Assembly: GCF_009720865.1 (NCBI RefSeq)
Contig: NZ_WNLA01000017.1
Coordinates: 62,001 to 126,000, forward strand
DNA length: 64,000 bases
Direction: 5' to 3'
From: Pseudoduganella ginsengisoli
GTDB lineage: Bacteria; Pseudomonadota; Gammaproteobacteria; Burkholderiales; Burkholderiaceae_D
The translations under genes and the position numbers were made by a program. The notes beneath the pieces were generated by a model that was not told the origin of the DNA, did not search any database, and saw nothing but the letters and a program-made list of their open reading frames with translations. Shown here piece by piece: positions 17,517-25,999 of this stretch; position 1 is the first letter of the stretch, and each line of letters begins with the position of its first letter.

Positions 17517-18611
17517 TTAACGCTCGCCCCTGAGGATATAGACCGGCTTATCGGTTTCACCCTTTTCCACCATGGCGAGCAGGCGTTGCAGCTCGGTGCG
17601 CGCTTTGTCGTCCTTTGCGGACGCGGCCAGGCTGCGCAAGATGGCGGCGTGCGCCGCTTGCAGTGCCTGCGCCGCCGGCACCGCGATGTCCGGTTTCACG
17701 CCGGCTTTGTCCCAGCTGGTTTTGGTGACGAAATTGGTTGTGCGCGAGTCCGGGACCGCAACAGCAATGTCATGCCCCACGCTGTACCACCCCACGGGAT
17801 TGGCTCCGCCGCCGGTGGTTTCACCGACCACCGTCCCGCGCTTTTGCGCCTGGATACCGTAGGCGAAATCCTCCCCGGCGGAAAAGGTGCGTGGCGACGT
17901 CAACACGTACACCGGCTTGTCGTAACGCTGCGCGACGGTCGGCACAGTCCAGAACTGCTCCGTCGTATTGTCCGGGCGAACGTACATGTCGCTCAGGTGC
18001 CGGCGGTCGCCGACCGGGAAAAAATGGCTGATCAGGTACGCCGAACTCATCGGGGTGCCGCCGCCGTTGCGGCGCAAGTCGATGATCAGCGCATCCGTTC
18101 CCGCCAAGAGCATCATCGCAGCGGTGTATGCCTGGCCAACGAATGTCGGGTTGCCGAAATTGCGCAGCTCGAAGTAGCCCACGTTGCCGGGAAGGCGTTC
18201 GATCTTTTCGATACCATAGCCGCCCCGCACGACCGCGTCGTGCCATTCGTCGACCTGGGTACGGCTCAGCGGTTCGAAAGCACTGGTGGACTCACGGAAT
18301 CCTTCGACCACCCTGGCGCCGAAGTGCTTGTCGCCACTGATCTCGCGCAAGTCCGTCGCCAGCGCTTCGCTCAAGGCTTTCGCGCTGGTGGCGGATGCAT
18401 AGCCCCCCTTTGCATGCTTGCTTGCAATCGCACGGCCAACCCGTTCAGCCACGGCGGGTTCGATGTAATTTGCATTGATTTTTTCGACCAGCGTCTGCAC
18501 GATCGCAGCGCGGTCGGAGGCATTCAACGGGGCATCCTCCGCCGCGAAGGCGGACAACGGCAACAGCATGCTCAATACAGCGCCTGCGACGATCTTCTTT
18601 TTACCTAACAT
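17517..18611 (-). CDS. Secreted S41-family peptidase (IRBP/tail-specific protease type)
   Basis: 364 residues with a signal peptide (cleavage near AFA-AED, residue 24). An N-terminal helical S41 domain (about 28-125) is followed by the protease core with GNVGYFELRNFGNP, DALIIDLRRNGGGTP, LTSPRTFSAGEDFAYG (Ser244 in FSAGE is the likely nucleophile) and VVGETTGGGANP. No PDZ domain is visible. It probably degrades or trims proteins in the periplasm or outside. A good Shine-Dalgarno (TTGGAGA) precedes the ATG. It lies 35 bp downstream of the LytTR regulator's corrected stop, so it may be the last gene of that operon. Confidence 0.88.
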   Translation of the reverse strand: MLGKKKIVAGAVLSMLLPLSAFAAEDAPLNASDRAAIVQTLVEKINANYIEPAVAERVGRAIASKHAKGGYASATSAKALSEALATDLREISGDKHFGARVVEGFRESTSAFEPLSRTQVDEWHDAVVRGGYGIEKIERLPGNVGYFELRNFGNPTFVGQAYTAAMMLLAGTDALIIDLRRNGGGTPMSSAYLISHFFPVGDRRHLSDMYVRPDNTTEQFWTVPTVAQRYDKPVYVLTSPRTFSAGEDFAYGIQAQKRGTVVGETTGGGANPVGWYSVGHDIAVAVPDSRTTNFVTKTSWDKAGVKPDIAVPAAQALQAAHAAILRSLAASAKDDKARTELQRLLAMVEKGETDKPVYILRGER

Positions 18612-18646
18612 ACATTCTCCAAGTTGGACTGCGAATCGGTTCTTGT

Positions 18647-19383
18647 TTAGCGCTGTTGCAGCGCCGCCGCCAGGGCGGGCATATAGGTGCGGCTGGCGCG
18701 CAGGACACTGCCGTCGCGCATGCGCAGCAACGCATCCGGTTGGTCAGCGAGCGCAGCTCGGCGATCATGTCCAGCCGCACGATCGTCGAGCGGTGTATGC
18801 GATGAAACTGGCGCGGATCGAGCTGCTTGGCCAGGGTGTGCAAGCGTTCGCGCACCAGCCACGTCGATCCATTCGCGTGCAGGGAAGCATAGTCGCCGTC
18901 CGCCTCGATGCGCTCAACTTCCGCAACCGGCACCACCACCGTGCGTGTTCCGACACGCACGGTGAAACTTTGCAGCGCCGGTTCGGCGGCCGGCGCCGCG
19001 GTACGTCCCGGGCTGCGGTAGGGAAAAGCCTGCTGTGCGCGGTCAAGCGCTTCGTCGAAGCGTTCGTCATCGACCGGCTTCAACAGGTAATCGAGGGCGG
19101 CTAGTTCAAAGGCTTGCAGCGCAAAGCTGTCGTAGGCGGTGAGCAGGATGGCCATCGGACGCTGCGCCGGCGGCAGCGCGGCCAGCACCTCGAGGCCGGA
19201 CTTGCCTGGCATTTCGACGTCGACGAACACCAGGTCGGGCTGCAGCGCCACAATCCCTTCGACAGCGCTGGCGCCGTCACTGAATTCGCCCACCAGCTCG
19301 AAGGCGCCGCGCCGCGCCAGCCTGACCTTGACGGCCAGCCTGGCCAGCGGCTCGTCGTCGATAATCACGACGCGGATGTTCAT
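18647..19383 (-). CDS. LytTR-family response regulator with a C-terminal frameshift
   Basis: Receiver domain at 1-120 (IIDDEP, phospho-acceptor Asp55 in VFVDVEMPG, Lys102 in LLKPVDD), then a LytTR DNA-binding domain (about 137-240: VERIEADGDYASLHA, QFHRIHRSTIVRLD). The uninterrupted frame runs to 18601 but turns into Cys-rich, non-family sequence after RSLTN. The normal LytTR ending (PDALLRMRDGS, then SRTYMPAL, ending AAALQQR) continues in another frame to a stop at 18647. One base appears missing near 18736-18744. The annotated end assumes the corrected frame, which also restores spacing to the next gene. It may be a sequencing error or a real mutation that disables DNA binding. ATGA overlap with the kinase gene at 19380-19383. 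Confidence 0.8.
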
Positions 19384-20435
19384 GGTCCCACCTCCATGGC
19401 GCGCTGCGGCATGGCGATGCGCACCTGGAAGCGGCCGTCTATACCCCAGCCAGCATCCACCTGCTGCTCCACCCCATACAGGTGGCGCAAGCGCTCTTTG
19501 ACGTTGGCCAGGCCAATGCCGCTGCCCGGCTGCGGCTGCCGCCGGCCGTCATTCCGCACGTCGATCAGCAGGCGCTGGCCGTCACGCTCGACCAGGATAT
19601 CGAGCCGCCCGGGCGTGGACAGCGGTGCGATGCCGTGCCTGATCGCGTTCTCCACCAGCGGCTGCAGAATCAGGTACGGCACGACGCTGTCGAGCAAGTC
19701 GGGGCCGGCCTTCATCGTCAGGCGCAGGCGTTCGCCGAGCCGCGCCTTTTCGACGGCCAGGTAAGCGTCAAGCAGTGCCAGTTCATCGGCCAGCGCATGT
19801 TCGTGGCGGCCGTCATGCGCCAGCGTGGCGCGCAGAAAATCGGACAGCGACGCCAGCATGCGGTTGGCTTCCCGGTTCGATTGTGCCGACACCAGCGCGG
19901 ATACCGCGTTCAGGGAGTTGAACAGGAAGTGGGGATTGACCTGCAGGCGCAGCGCCCGCAATTCGGCATCGCGCGCGGCGCCTTGCGCCTGGGCCAGATG
20001 CAGCCGCACCTGTTGCAGCGACAGGTAATAGCCGCCCATCGCGTGGACCGCGCAAAAGGCGATCAGCGCCAGCCAGCAGCTATCGAGTCCACGCGCCAGC
20101 CTGCCCCACTGGTAGCCCGTTTCCATGCCAATCACGATCCCGAAACTCTGCCCCAGCAGGGCGTTCGTCAGGGCCATGGCGTAGGTGACCACCAGCAGGA
20201 TCAATCCCATGCGCAGCCACGGCCACTCGCGGCGCCACATCGCGCGCTGAAGCAGCGTCAGCGGAATAAGCCATAGCAGGCAGGCGACCAGGAACAGCGT
20301 ACGAAAGGCGACGATATAGTGGTCGCTGACGGCGGGTAAGCCCAGGATGAGCATGCAGACTGACACCGGCAGCGCGGCCAGCACGGGAACGAATAAAGGG
20401 GTGTCGACTTTCACGCGGGGTTTCCAGAAATGCAA
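19380..20435 (-). CDS. LytS-type sensor histidine kinase
   Basis: 351 residues. About five membrane helices in the first 140 residues, a coiled linker (QQVRLHLAQAQGAARDAELRA), the His_kinase box QVNPHFLFNSLN (His169) and a GHKL ATPase domain with LVENAIRHG and GSGIGLANVKERL. It phosphorylates the LytTR regulator, whose gene it overlaps by 4 bp. No ATG is available at the 5' end: TTG at 20435, or GTG at 20414 with TGGA upstream, is the start. The signal is unknown; the S41 peptidase next door may be under its control. Confidence 0.9.
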   Translation of the reverse strand: MHFWKPRVKVDTPLFVPVLAALPVSVCMLILGLPAVSDHYIVAFRTLFLVACLLWLIPLTLLQRAMWRREWPWLRMGLILLVVTYAMALTNALLGQSFGIVIGMETGYQWGRLARGLDSCWLALIAFCAVHAMGGYYLSLQQVRLHLAQAQGAARDAELRALRLQVNPHFLFNSLNAVSALVSAQSNREANRMLASLSDFLRATLAHDGRHEHALADELALLDAYLAVEKARLGERLRLTMKAGPDLLDSVVPYLILQPLVENAIRHGIAPLSTPGRLDILVERDGQRLLIDVRNDGRRQPQPGSGIGLANVKERLRHLYGVEQQVDAGWGIDGRFQVRIAMPQRAMEVGP

Positions 20436-20591
20436 TTCTGCAATTCTAGCGTTTCAATCACCCAGCGAATAGAAAGCAATGCACGCATGGAACGTCCTCA
20501 GGTATGAAAGTCTTTACCTTAGACGATGGCCCGGCTGCGGGTCGAGTCCATTGCGGCGAACCGTGCAAATCTTGCGGTCCAGCCGGTCGGA

Positions 20592-21035
20592 TCAGGCACG
20601 CTGTGGCAGGTCGAGTTTCTTGGTCATGAACACCCGGCTGACGCCTTCCCGCTCCGAGCTGATCTCGCCAAAACGCACCCACCCGTTTTTTTCATAAAAA
20701 CCCGGCGCCTGGAAGCTGATGGTGTACAACACCGCAGAACTGCAGCCGCGCCGGCGCGCTTCATCTTCGAACGCCTGCAGGATTTTTGTGCCCAGCCCCG
20801 CTCCGCGCTGGGAGTCCGGCAAGTAAAACAAATCCAGAAACGCCAGTCCCAGCGAAGTCCTGCCGGTGATGCCGCCGATGGCGTCGCCAGTGTCTGGATC
20901 GCGGACGACCACGGAAAGGGGACGCCGGTCCGTGTAGCCAAGCGCTTGCTGGTTGTACGCGTCGAGCCCGTCGCCGATCATTTGTTCCAGTGCAGTATCG
21001 GCTTCGCCGCTGATGACAATTGCGTATTCCTTCAA
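20592..21035 (-). CDS. GNAT-family N-acetyltransferase
   Basis: 147 residues covering a whole GNAT fold. DAIGGITGRTSLGLAFLDLFYLPDSQRGAGLGTKILQ contains the acetyl-CoA loop (QRGAGLGT), followed by EARRRGCSSAVLYTISFQAPGFYEKNGW, the canonical C-terminal part. It transfers an acetyl group to an unknown amine. It is a stand-alone gene, nine bases upstream of the P450 gene stop relative to its own direction, so the two minus-strand genes run P450 then GNAT and may be co-transcribed. Confidence 0.85.
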   Translation of the reverse strand: MKEYAIVISGEADTALEQMIGDGLDAYNQQALGYTDRRPLSVVVRDPDTGDAIGGITGRTSLGLAFLDLFYLPDSQRGAGLGTKILQAFEDEARRRGCSSAVLYTISFQAPGFYEKNGWVRFGEISSEREGVSRVFMTKKLDLPQRA

Positions 21036-21044
21036 TCTCTATCC

Positions 21045-22451
21045 TTATCGCTGTAGTTTGGTCAATTGGAGCGCCAGCGGCTGTTGCGGCCTTAGCGTCA
21101 CATTCATCACTGGCACCGGCGGCGCTACGCCTTCCACCGGCGCCAGTGCAAAGCGCTGCAGCACCATTGCTGCAATCACGGTCATTTCCGCCATCACCAG
21201 ATGCTGGCCCAGGCAGATGCGCGGCCCGGTGCCGAATGGCATGTAGGCTCCCCGTGGCGCATGCTGTGCGTCGTCCAGAAAGCGTTCGGGACGGAACAGC
21301 TGCGGCTCCGGGAACCACCGCGCATCATGCTGCATCAATTGTACCGGTACCGTAAAGATTGTACGAGCGGGGATCTGCCAGCCGCCCAGTGTGATCGGCG
21401 CCGTGGAGCGGCGGCTGATCAGCACGGGGGCGGCAGGGTAGAGCCGCATGGTTTCCTGCAACGTGGCTGCCACGTACGGCAGCGCTGCGATATCGGCCGC
21501 CACCGGCGCACGGCCTTGCAGATGCCGGCGGACTTCATCGCGCGCCTGCTGCTGTGCTTGCGGATTGGCCGCCATGCACCACATCCACCACGTCATTGTT
21601 GCGGCAGCCGTTTCGTGGCCGGCCAGGAAAGTCGTCATGCACTCATCGCGCACGGCGGACAATGGCCATGCCGCCGCATCGTCCGCATGCAGCGCCAGCA
21701 AGCGGCTCAGCAAATCATCCGGCCAGCTGTCGCGCGGCGCCTGCACGCGGGCATGGATGTGCCGTGCGATCAAGGCATCGATGTACGCCATGGCCCGGTG
21801 CTTGGCGCGTTGCGATGGCAGCCAGCGGGGCAGGTTGAATGGCCAGAAAAACTCGCGGTTGGCCGCCACCGATACGTCATGCAAGGCTTGCGCGGCGGCG
21901 GGCGCTTCAGCCGTGATATCGCCGGAAAACGCCATGCCGGCAATGACTTCCATCGTCAGTGTCGTCAGCGCCTGTTCAACCGGCCATGCACCCGGCAGCC
22001 ACGCGGACAAGGCCCGTTCAGCGCGGGCGGCAATGGCCGGAACCAGCGCTGCCGACGGCTTGGGCGCGAAGTTCGGCTGCAGCGCCAAGCGCTTGACGCG
22101 CCACGGTTCGCCTTCTGCGATCAGCACGCTGTGCCCATGCAGCTGTGAAAATACTTCAATACCGCGTTCCCAGCGGATCAGCGCCTGATGGTGCTGCACC
22201 AGCAGTTCCCGCGCCAGCGCGGGATCCGTCACGACGATCTGGTGTTCCGGCCAGATGCGCAAGTGGACCAGCCCGCCGTACGACGCTTGCCAGCGGCGCA
22301 TGGCGCCGAGAAGATCGCGCGACATTTGCCGCAACAGGCCCCACCCCGTGATGCCGGGTTGGGGTCCGGGCGGCCATGCACCGGGCGGTTTCAGTTTGAC
22401 GGCAGGCGCGTCGCCTGTGCTGTGGTAGGGGCATTGGGCTGTGGTTTTCAT
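21045..22451 (-). CDS. Cytochrome P450
   Basis: 468 residues from ATG 22451; an in-frame ATG at 22502 would add 17. A heme-thiolate monooxygenase: I-helix oxygen-binding FLAGHETAA, K-helix ExxR in ETMRLYP, PERF segment RPERFLDD, and heme loop FGTGPRICLG with Cys413 as the axial ligand. The overall look (a proline-rich GAWPPGPQPG start, the AGHET helix) resembles class II/CYP4- or CYP102-like fatty-acid hydroxylases more than class I camphor types. No reductase or ferredoxin gene is adjacent, so electrons must come from elsewhere. A divergent AraC regulator starts 87 bp away and may regulate it. The substrate is unknown. Confidence 0.92.
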   Translation of the reverse strand: MKTTAQCPYHSTGDAPAVKLKPPGAWPPGPQPGITGWGLLRQMSRDLLGAMRRWQASYGGLVHLRIWPEHQIVVTDPALARELLVQHHQALIRWERGIEVFSQLHGHSVLIAEGEPWRVKRLALQPNFAPKPSAALVPAIAARAERALSAWLPGAWPVEQALTTLTMEVIAGMAFSGDITAEAPAAAQALHDVSVAANREFFWPFNLPRWLPSQRAKHRAMAYIDALIARHIHARVQAPRDSWPDDLLSRLLALHADDAAAWPLSAVRDECMTTFLAGHETAAATMTWWMWCMAANPQAQQQARDEVRRHLQGRAPVAADIAALPYVAATLQETMRLYPAAPVLISRRSTAPITLGGWQIPARTIFTVPVQLMQHDARWFPEPQLFRPERFLDDAQHAPRGAYMPFGTGPRICLGQHLVMAEMTVIAAMVLQRFALAPVEGVAPPVPVMNVTLRPQQPLALQLTKLQR

Positions 22452-22538
22452 AAGCGGGATTGTCCGCCGCGATTTACCGGCCGTATTGAACGGAAACGAC
22501 ATCGCGCTGCGATTGCCTGCTTGGTATACTCGAAGCCC

Positions 22539-23453
22539 ATGAATTCCGTTACCTGTCCCGCGCAATGGGAACGCGCACCCCGTTTCACGCACGGCGCACC
22601 GCACAACCGCCTGTACCCGGCGCCGCCTGCCTTGCAAGGCGTGCTGGCAGCACTGATCAGCCGCGATACGCGCGGGCTGGCGCTGGACAGCGCGCAGCGG
22701 CTGTCACACTTTCCCGCATCCCCGTTGATTACGCTGTCGTGGTTCGACAGTATCGAGCCTGGGCTGGTGCAAGACACTGCGGCAGGGCCACAGTGGGAAC
22801 CCTTCGCGTCACCGGTCATGCTGTCCGGCAGCCAGTCCAAGCCGCTGGCCAGCTGGGCGCCCACGACAGGGCGCGGCGCTATGGCGTGTTTTCCCGCCGA
22901 TGTGGCGCACGCGCTGTTCGGCGTCGACCTGGCCACGCTGCATGACCGCTTCGTACCGGCCGAAGACGTCCTTGATTCCAGCTGGGCGCCGCTCTTGAAC
23001 GGTTTGCTGCAGGCGCGGGACGATGGGCAAGCAATGGCGGTACTGGAACAGCAATTAACCAACAGGTGGCGGGCGGTCAACGGCGAGGCGTCGGCACTGG
23101 CGTCGGTGCGCCAATTGGGCCGCCACTGGGTGGAGCGGCTGGCGCTGAAAGCGCATGCATGGCAGCGCGATGTCAGCCCGCGCCAGCTGGAGCGCCGCAT
23201 CAAGTCTTACAGTGGCCGCTCGCTGCGCGAATGGCAGGCGCTGGTGCGCACGGAAGGGCTGTTCTTTGCCGCGCGCGACCTGTACGAAGCGGGCACGCCG
23301 TTCAGCTGGGCCGACCTGGCGCTGCAGGAAGGCTTTTCCGACCAGGCGCACATGAGCCGCGTGTCGCGCCAGATTACAGGCTTTCCTCCGGGTGAATTTG
23401 CCCAGCGCTTTATTGAAGACGAGTCGTTCTGGCTATACCGGCTGTGGATGTAG
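22539..23453 (+). CDS. AraC-family transcriptional regulator
   Basis: 304 residues from the ATG at 22539; the frame is open further upstream but would run over the P450 start. The N-terminal 190 residues hold a sensing domain of the AraC-like type seen in uncharacterised proteobacterial regulators. The C-terminus (about 200-295) carries two helix-turn-helix motifs (SPRQLERRIKSYSGRSLREWQ and SWADLALQEGFSDQAHMSRV, then TGFPPGEF). It is divergent from the P450 gene, which is the likely target. The following gene glpD is 82 bp downstream. Confidence 0.88.
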   Translation: MNSVTCPAQWERAPRFTHGAPHNRLYPAPPALQGVLAALISRDTRGLALDSAQRLSHFPASPLITLSWFDSIEPGLVQDTAAGPQWEPFASPVMLSGSQSKPLASWAPTTGRGAMACFPADVAHALFGVDLATLHDRFVPAEDVLDSSWAPLLNGLLQARDDGQAMAVLEQQLTNRWRAVNGEASALASVRQLGRHWVERLALKAHAWQRDVSPRQLERRIKSYSGRSLREWQALVRTEGLFFAARDLYEAGTPFSWADLALQEGFSDQAHMSRVSRQITGFPPGEFAQRFIEDESFWLYRLWM

Positions 23454-23535
23454 CCACGCTTTCGCGGACCGGTCACGTCACAGTATTTGCAAGCCATCGC
23501 GACATCGCGTATCTTTATTCTAAAGCAACAGTTTT

Positions 23536-25128
23536 ATGGATGGCAGCATGGCGGCAGGGTACGACATCGAGTGCGATTTGCTGGTGGTGGGCGGCGGCAT
23601 CAATGGCGCGGGCATCGCGCGGGATGCGGCCGGACGGGGACTGTGCGTCGTCCTGTGCGAAAAGGATGACCTGGCGTCGCACACGTCGTCAGCGTCGAGT
23701 AAATTGATCCACGGCGGCCTGCGCTACCTGGAGTACTACGAATTCAAGCTGGTGCGCAAAGCGCTGATAGAACGGGAAGTCTTGCTGCGCAGCGCTCCGC
23801 ACATCATGCGTCCGCTGCGTTTTGTGATGCCGCACCGCGCAGGCTTGCGTCCCACCTGGATGATCCGCGCCGGCTTGTACCTGTACGACATGCTGGCGCG
23901 GCGCGAAATCCTGCCTGGTTCCCAAGGCGTGAATTTGCGCTGCCACCCGGCCGGACGCCCGCTGAAACGGGCATACACCAAGGGCTTCGTGTATTCGGAT
24001 GGCTGGGTCGACGATGCGCGGCTGGTCGTGCTGAACGTCATGGATGCGTGCCGCAAAGGCGCGGCTGTCCGCACCCGCACCGCGTGCACGCGCCTGCTGC
24101 GTGAAGGCGAGGCATGGATAGCCACGTTGCGCAGCGAAGATGGCGCCGAACAGGTGGTGCGTGCGCGATGCGTCGTCAATGCGGCCGGGCCGTGGACCAT
24201 GAACGTCCTGGGCATGGCGCTGCCGGAGCGCCGCACGCGGCCGCTCCGGCTGGTCAAGGGCAGCCATATCGTCGTGCCCCGCCTGTTTGAACATGACCAT
24301 GCGTACATCTTCCAGCATCCGGATGGCCGCATCGTGTTTGCCATTCCCTATGAACACGATTACACGCTGATCGGCACCACGGACCTTGATTACAACGGTG
24401 ACCCGGACACGGTGGCCATCGACGGCAGTGAAACCGATTACCTGTGCCGGCTGGCCGGTGAATACTTTGAAACAGCCATCACGCCGTCCGATGTCGTATG
24501 GACGTATTCCGGGGTGCGGCCATTGCTGGAAGACACAGAGCGTTCTGCCAAGGCGTTAACGCGCGACTATAAATTCTCGCTGGACCAACAAGGCGCGCCG
24601 CTGCTCAATGTCTTTGGCGGCAAGATCACGACGTTCCGCAAACTGGCGGAAGAAGCCGTGGACCTGGTCTGCAAGGCGCTGGGCAGCCCGCGTCCGGGCT
24701 GGACGGAAAAAGCGTGCCTGCCGGGCGGCGACCTGTTTGGCGATACGCCGCAAAATTGCGCCGTACTGCGCTATGGCGAGTGGGAACAGAAAATCAAGGA
24801 CCAGTATCCATGGCTGCCGCCCGCGCTGGCGGCGCGCTATTGCCGCGCCTATGGCACGCGCCTGCATACGCTGCTCGATGGCCGCACGTCGCTGGCGGAG
24901 ATGGGGGAAGCATTCGCGCCCGGCCTGTATATGGCGGAAATCGCGTACCTGCGCCGCTATGAATGGGCCAGGACGGCGGAAGACATCCTGTGGCGCCGTT
25001 CCAAGCTGGGCTTGCACACGCCGCCCGATACCGCCGCGCGCCTGGATGCGTGGCTGGCCGCCAACACCATGCAAAGCGCTGACGCGGGCGCGGCAGGCTG
25101 CGCTTACAAGGCGCCAGTGTCCCCATAA
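23536..25128 (+). CDS. glpD: Aerobic glycerol-3-phosphate dehydrogenase
   Basis: 530 residues. It oxidises sn-glycerol 3-phosphate to dihydroxyacetone phosphate and passes electrons to quinone at the inner membrane. FAD-binding LLVVGGGINGAGIARDAAGRG; SSKLIHGGLRYLE; CVVNAAGPW; IFAIP-like FAIPYEHDYTLIGTTD; VWTYSGVRPLL; GGKITTFRKLAE; and a DAO C-terminal domain. Length matches GlpD (about 500-530). Start at 23536 or at 23548 (MAAGYDIE); neither has a strong Shine-Dalgarno. No glpK or glpF is adjacent. Confidence 0.93.
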   Translation: MDGSMAAGYDIECDLLVVGGGINGAGIARDAAGRGLCVVLCEKDDLASHTSSASSKLIHGGLRYLEYYEFKLVRKALIEREVLLRSAPHIMRPLRFVMPHRAGLRPTWMIRAGLYLYDMLARREILPGSQGVNLRCHPAGRPLKRAYTKGFVYSDGWVDDARLVVLNVMDACRKGAAVRTRTACTRLLREGEAWIATLRSEDGAEQVVRARCVVNAAGPWTMNVLGMALPERRTRPLRLVKGSHIVVPRLFEHDHAYIFQHPDGRIVFAIPYEHDYTLIGTTDLDYNGDPDTVAIDGSETDYLCRLAGEYFETAITPSDVVWTYSGVRPLLEDTERSAKALTRDYKFSLDQQGAPLLNVFGGKITTFRKLAEEAVDLVCKALGSPRPGWTEKACLPGGDLFGDTPQNCAVLRYGEWEQKIKDQYPWLPPALAARYCRAYGTRLHTLLDGRTSLAEMGEAFAPGLYMAEIAYLRRYEWARTAEDILWRRSKLGLHTPPDTAARLDAWLAANTMQSADAGAAGCAYKAPVSP

Positions 25129-25153
25129 GCGCAGCGCGATGCCGGCCGCGGGT

Positions 25154-25930
25154 TCAGCGTGCCTGCATCCGCGTCATGACGGATTTCGTGGCAAATTGCA
25201 CGGCCAGTGCGCACGCGAACGCGGCGCCAAACGCCTGCACGACCGCTCCTTCATGCAGCAGTTGCGACAGCACGAGGCAGAAAACCGCAAAGGCGTAATA
25301 GCCCGGCACCATGCCGCGCAGCAGCGCAATGGCAAACGCATTGCCCTGGCGCGCATGGGAAAAGCCGACCAATACCGTGCTCATGGTCGGGAACATGGCA
25401 AAGATGCCGGACAGGCGCGGGCCCATGGCGGCAGCGCCATAACTGACTGCCAATACCAGCAACGCGGCTGCCGCCATGCGGTAAGGCAGATCGCCGCCTG
25501 ATGCCGGCTTGCCGGTTGGCTTAGACGCCGGCATGTCCGGGAACAGGTACGGCGTCACCATCAGCGCCGCCACGACCAATGCAAAGCAAATATATACGGG
25601 TGCTTGCAGCTTCTGGATCGCCGCCACCGCCAGTGCATACACGGCCAGCGCCGACAGCATGGACGCGGCAATGCCATGCGATGCCGCCACCCGAGCATAC
25701 GCGACGCTGAACGCCAGCACGGCCAGCACCGCGCATAGCGTGCCTTGCGCGGCGGTGGCGGCAAAAGCCGGTCCTTGTTCCGCGGTCATGGTCAGCAAGA
25801 CGGGACCCGCCACGATGGGGAAGGCCGACAGCCAGCCCGCAACCGTGGGACCCCAGCGGCGTCCTGCCAATGTGACGCCGCCGATCAATGCGGGGGCAAG
25901 GAAAAGTTTCAGCAACAGCGTTGGTCCCAT
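25154..25930 (-). CDS. Conserved integral membrane protein, unknown function
   Basis: 258 residues and very hydrophobic, with about eight membrane helices. Landmarks are RRWGPTVAGWLSAFPIVAGPVLL near the N-terminus and a similar GPRLSGIFAMFPTMSTVLVGF in the second half. This hints at an internal duplication of a GPxxxGxxxxFP helix pair, as in small GlpM-like membrane proteins. It may be a transporter or a membrane stress protein; I cannot assign a substrate. Convergent with glpD and downstream of the POT transporter on the same strand, separated by the hairpin at 25953-25980. Confidence 0.75.
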   Translation of the reverse strand: MGPTLLLKLFLAPALIGGVTLAGRRWGPTVAGWLSAFPIVAGPVLLTMTAEQGPAFAATAAQGTLCAVLAVLAFSVAYARVAASHGIAASMLSALAVYALAVAAIQKLQAPVYICFALVVAALMVTPYLFPDMPASKPTGKPASGGDLPYRMAAAALLVLAVSYGAAAMGPRLSGIFAMFPTMSTVLVGFSHARQGNAFAIALLRGMVPGYYAFAVFCLVLSQLLHEGAVVQAFGAAFACALAVQFATKSVMTRMQAR

Positions 25931-25952
25931 GTCGGCTCCGGCTTGAAAGGCA

Positions 25953-25980
25953 GAACGGCGGCCACGATGGGCCGCCGTTC
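25953..25980 (-). terminator. Perfect 11-bp hairpin after the POT transporter gene
   Basis: GAACGGCGGCC (25953-25963) and its exact complement (25970-25980) enclose a six-base loop. It lies 20 bp past the POT stop. No T-tract follows on either strand, so termination would be weak or Rho-assisted. Confidence 0.5.
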
Positions 25981-25999
25981 AGTCACGCAAGGCTGTGAA

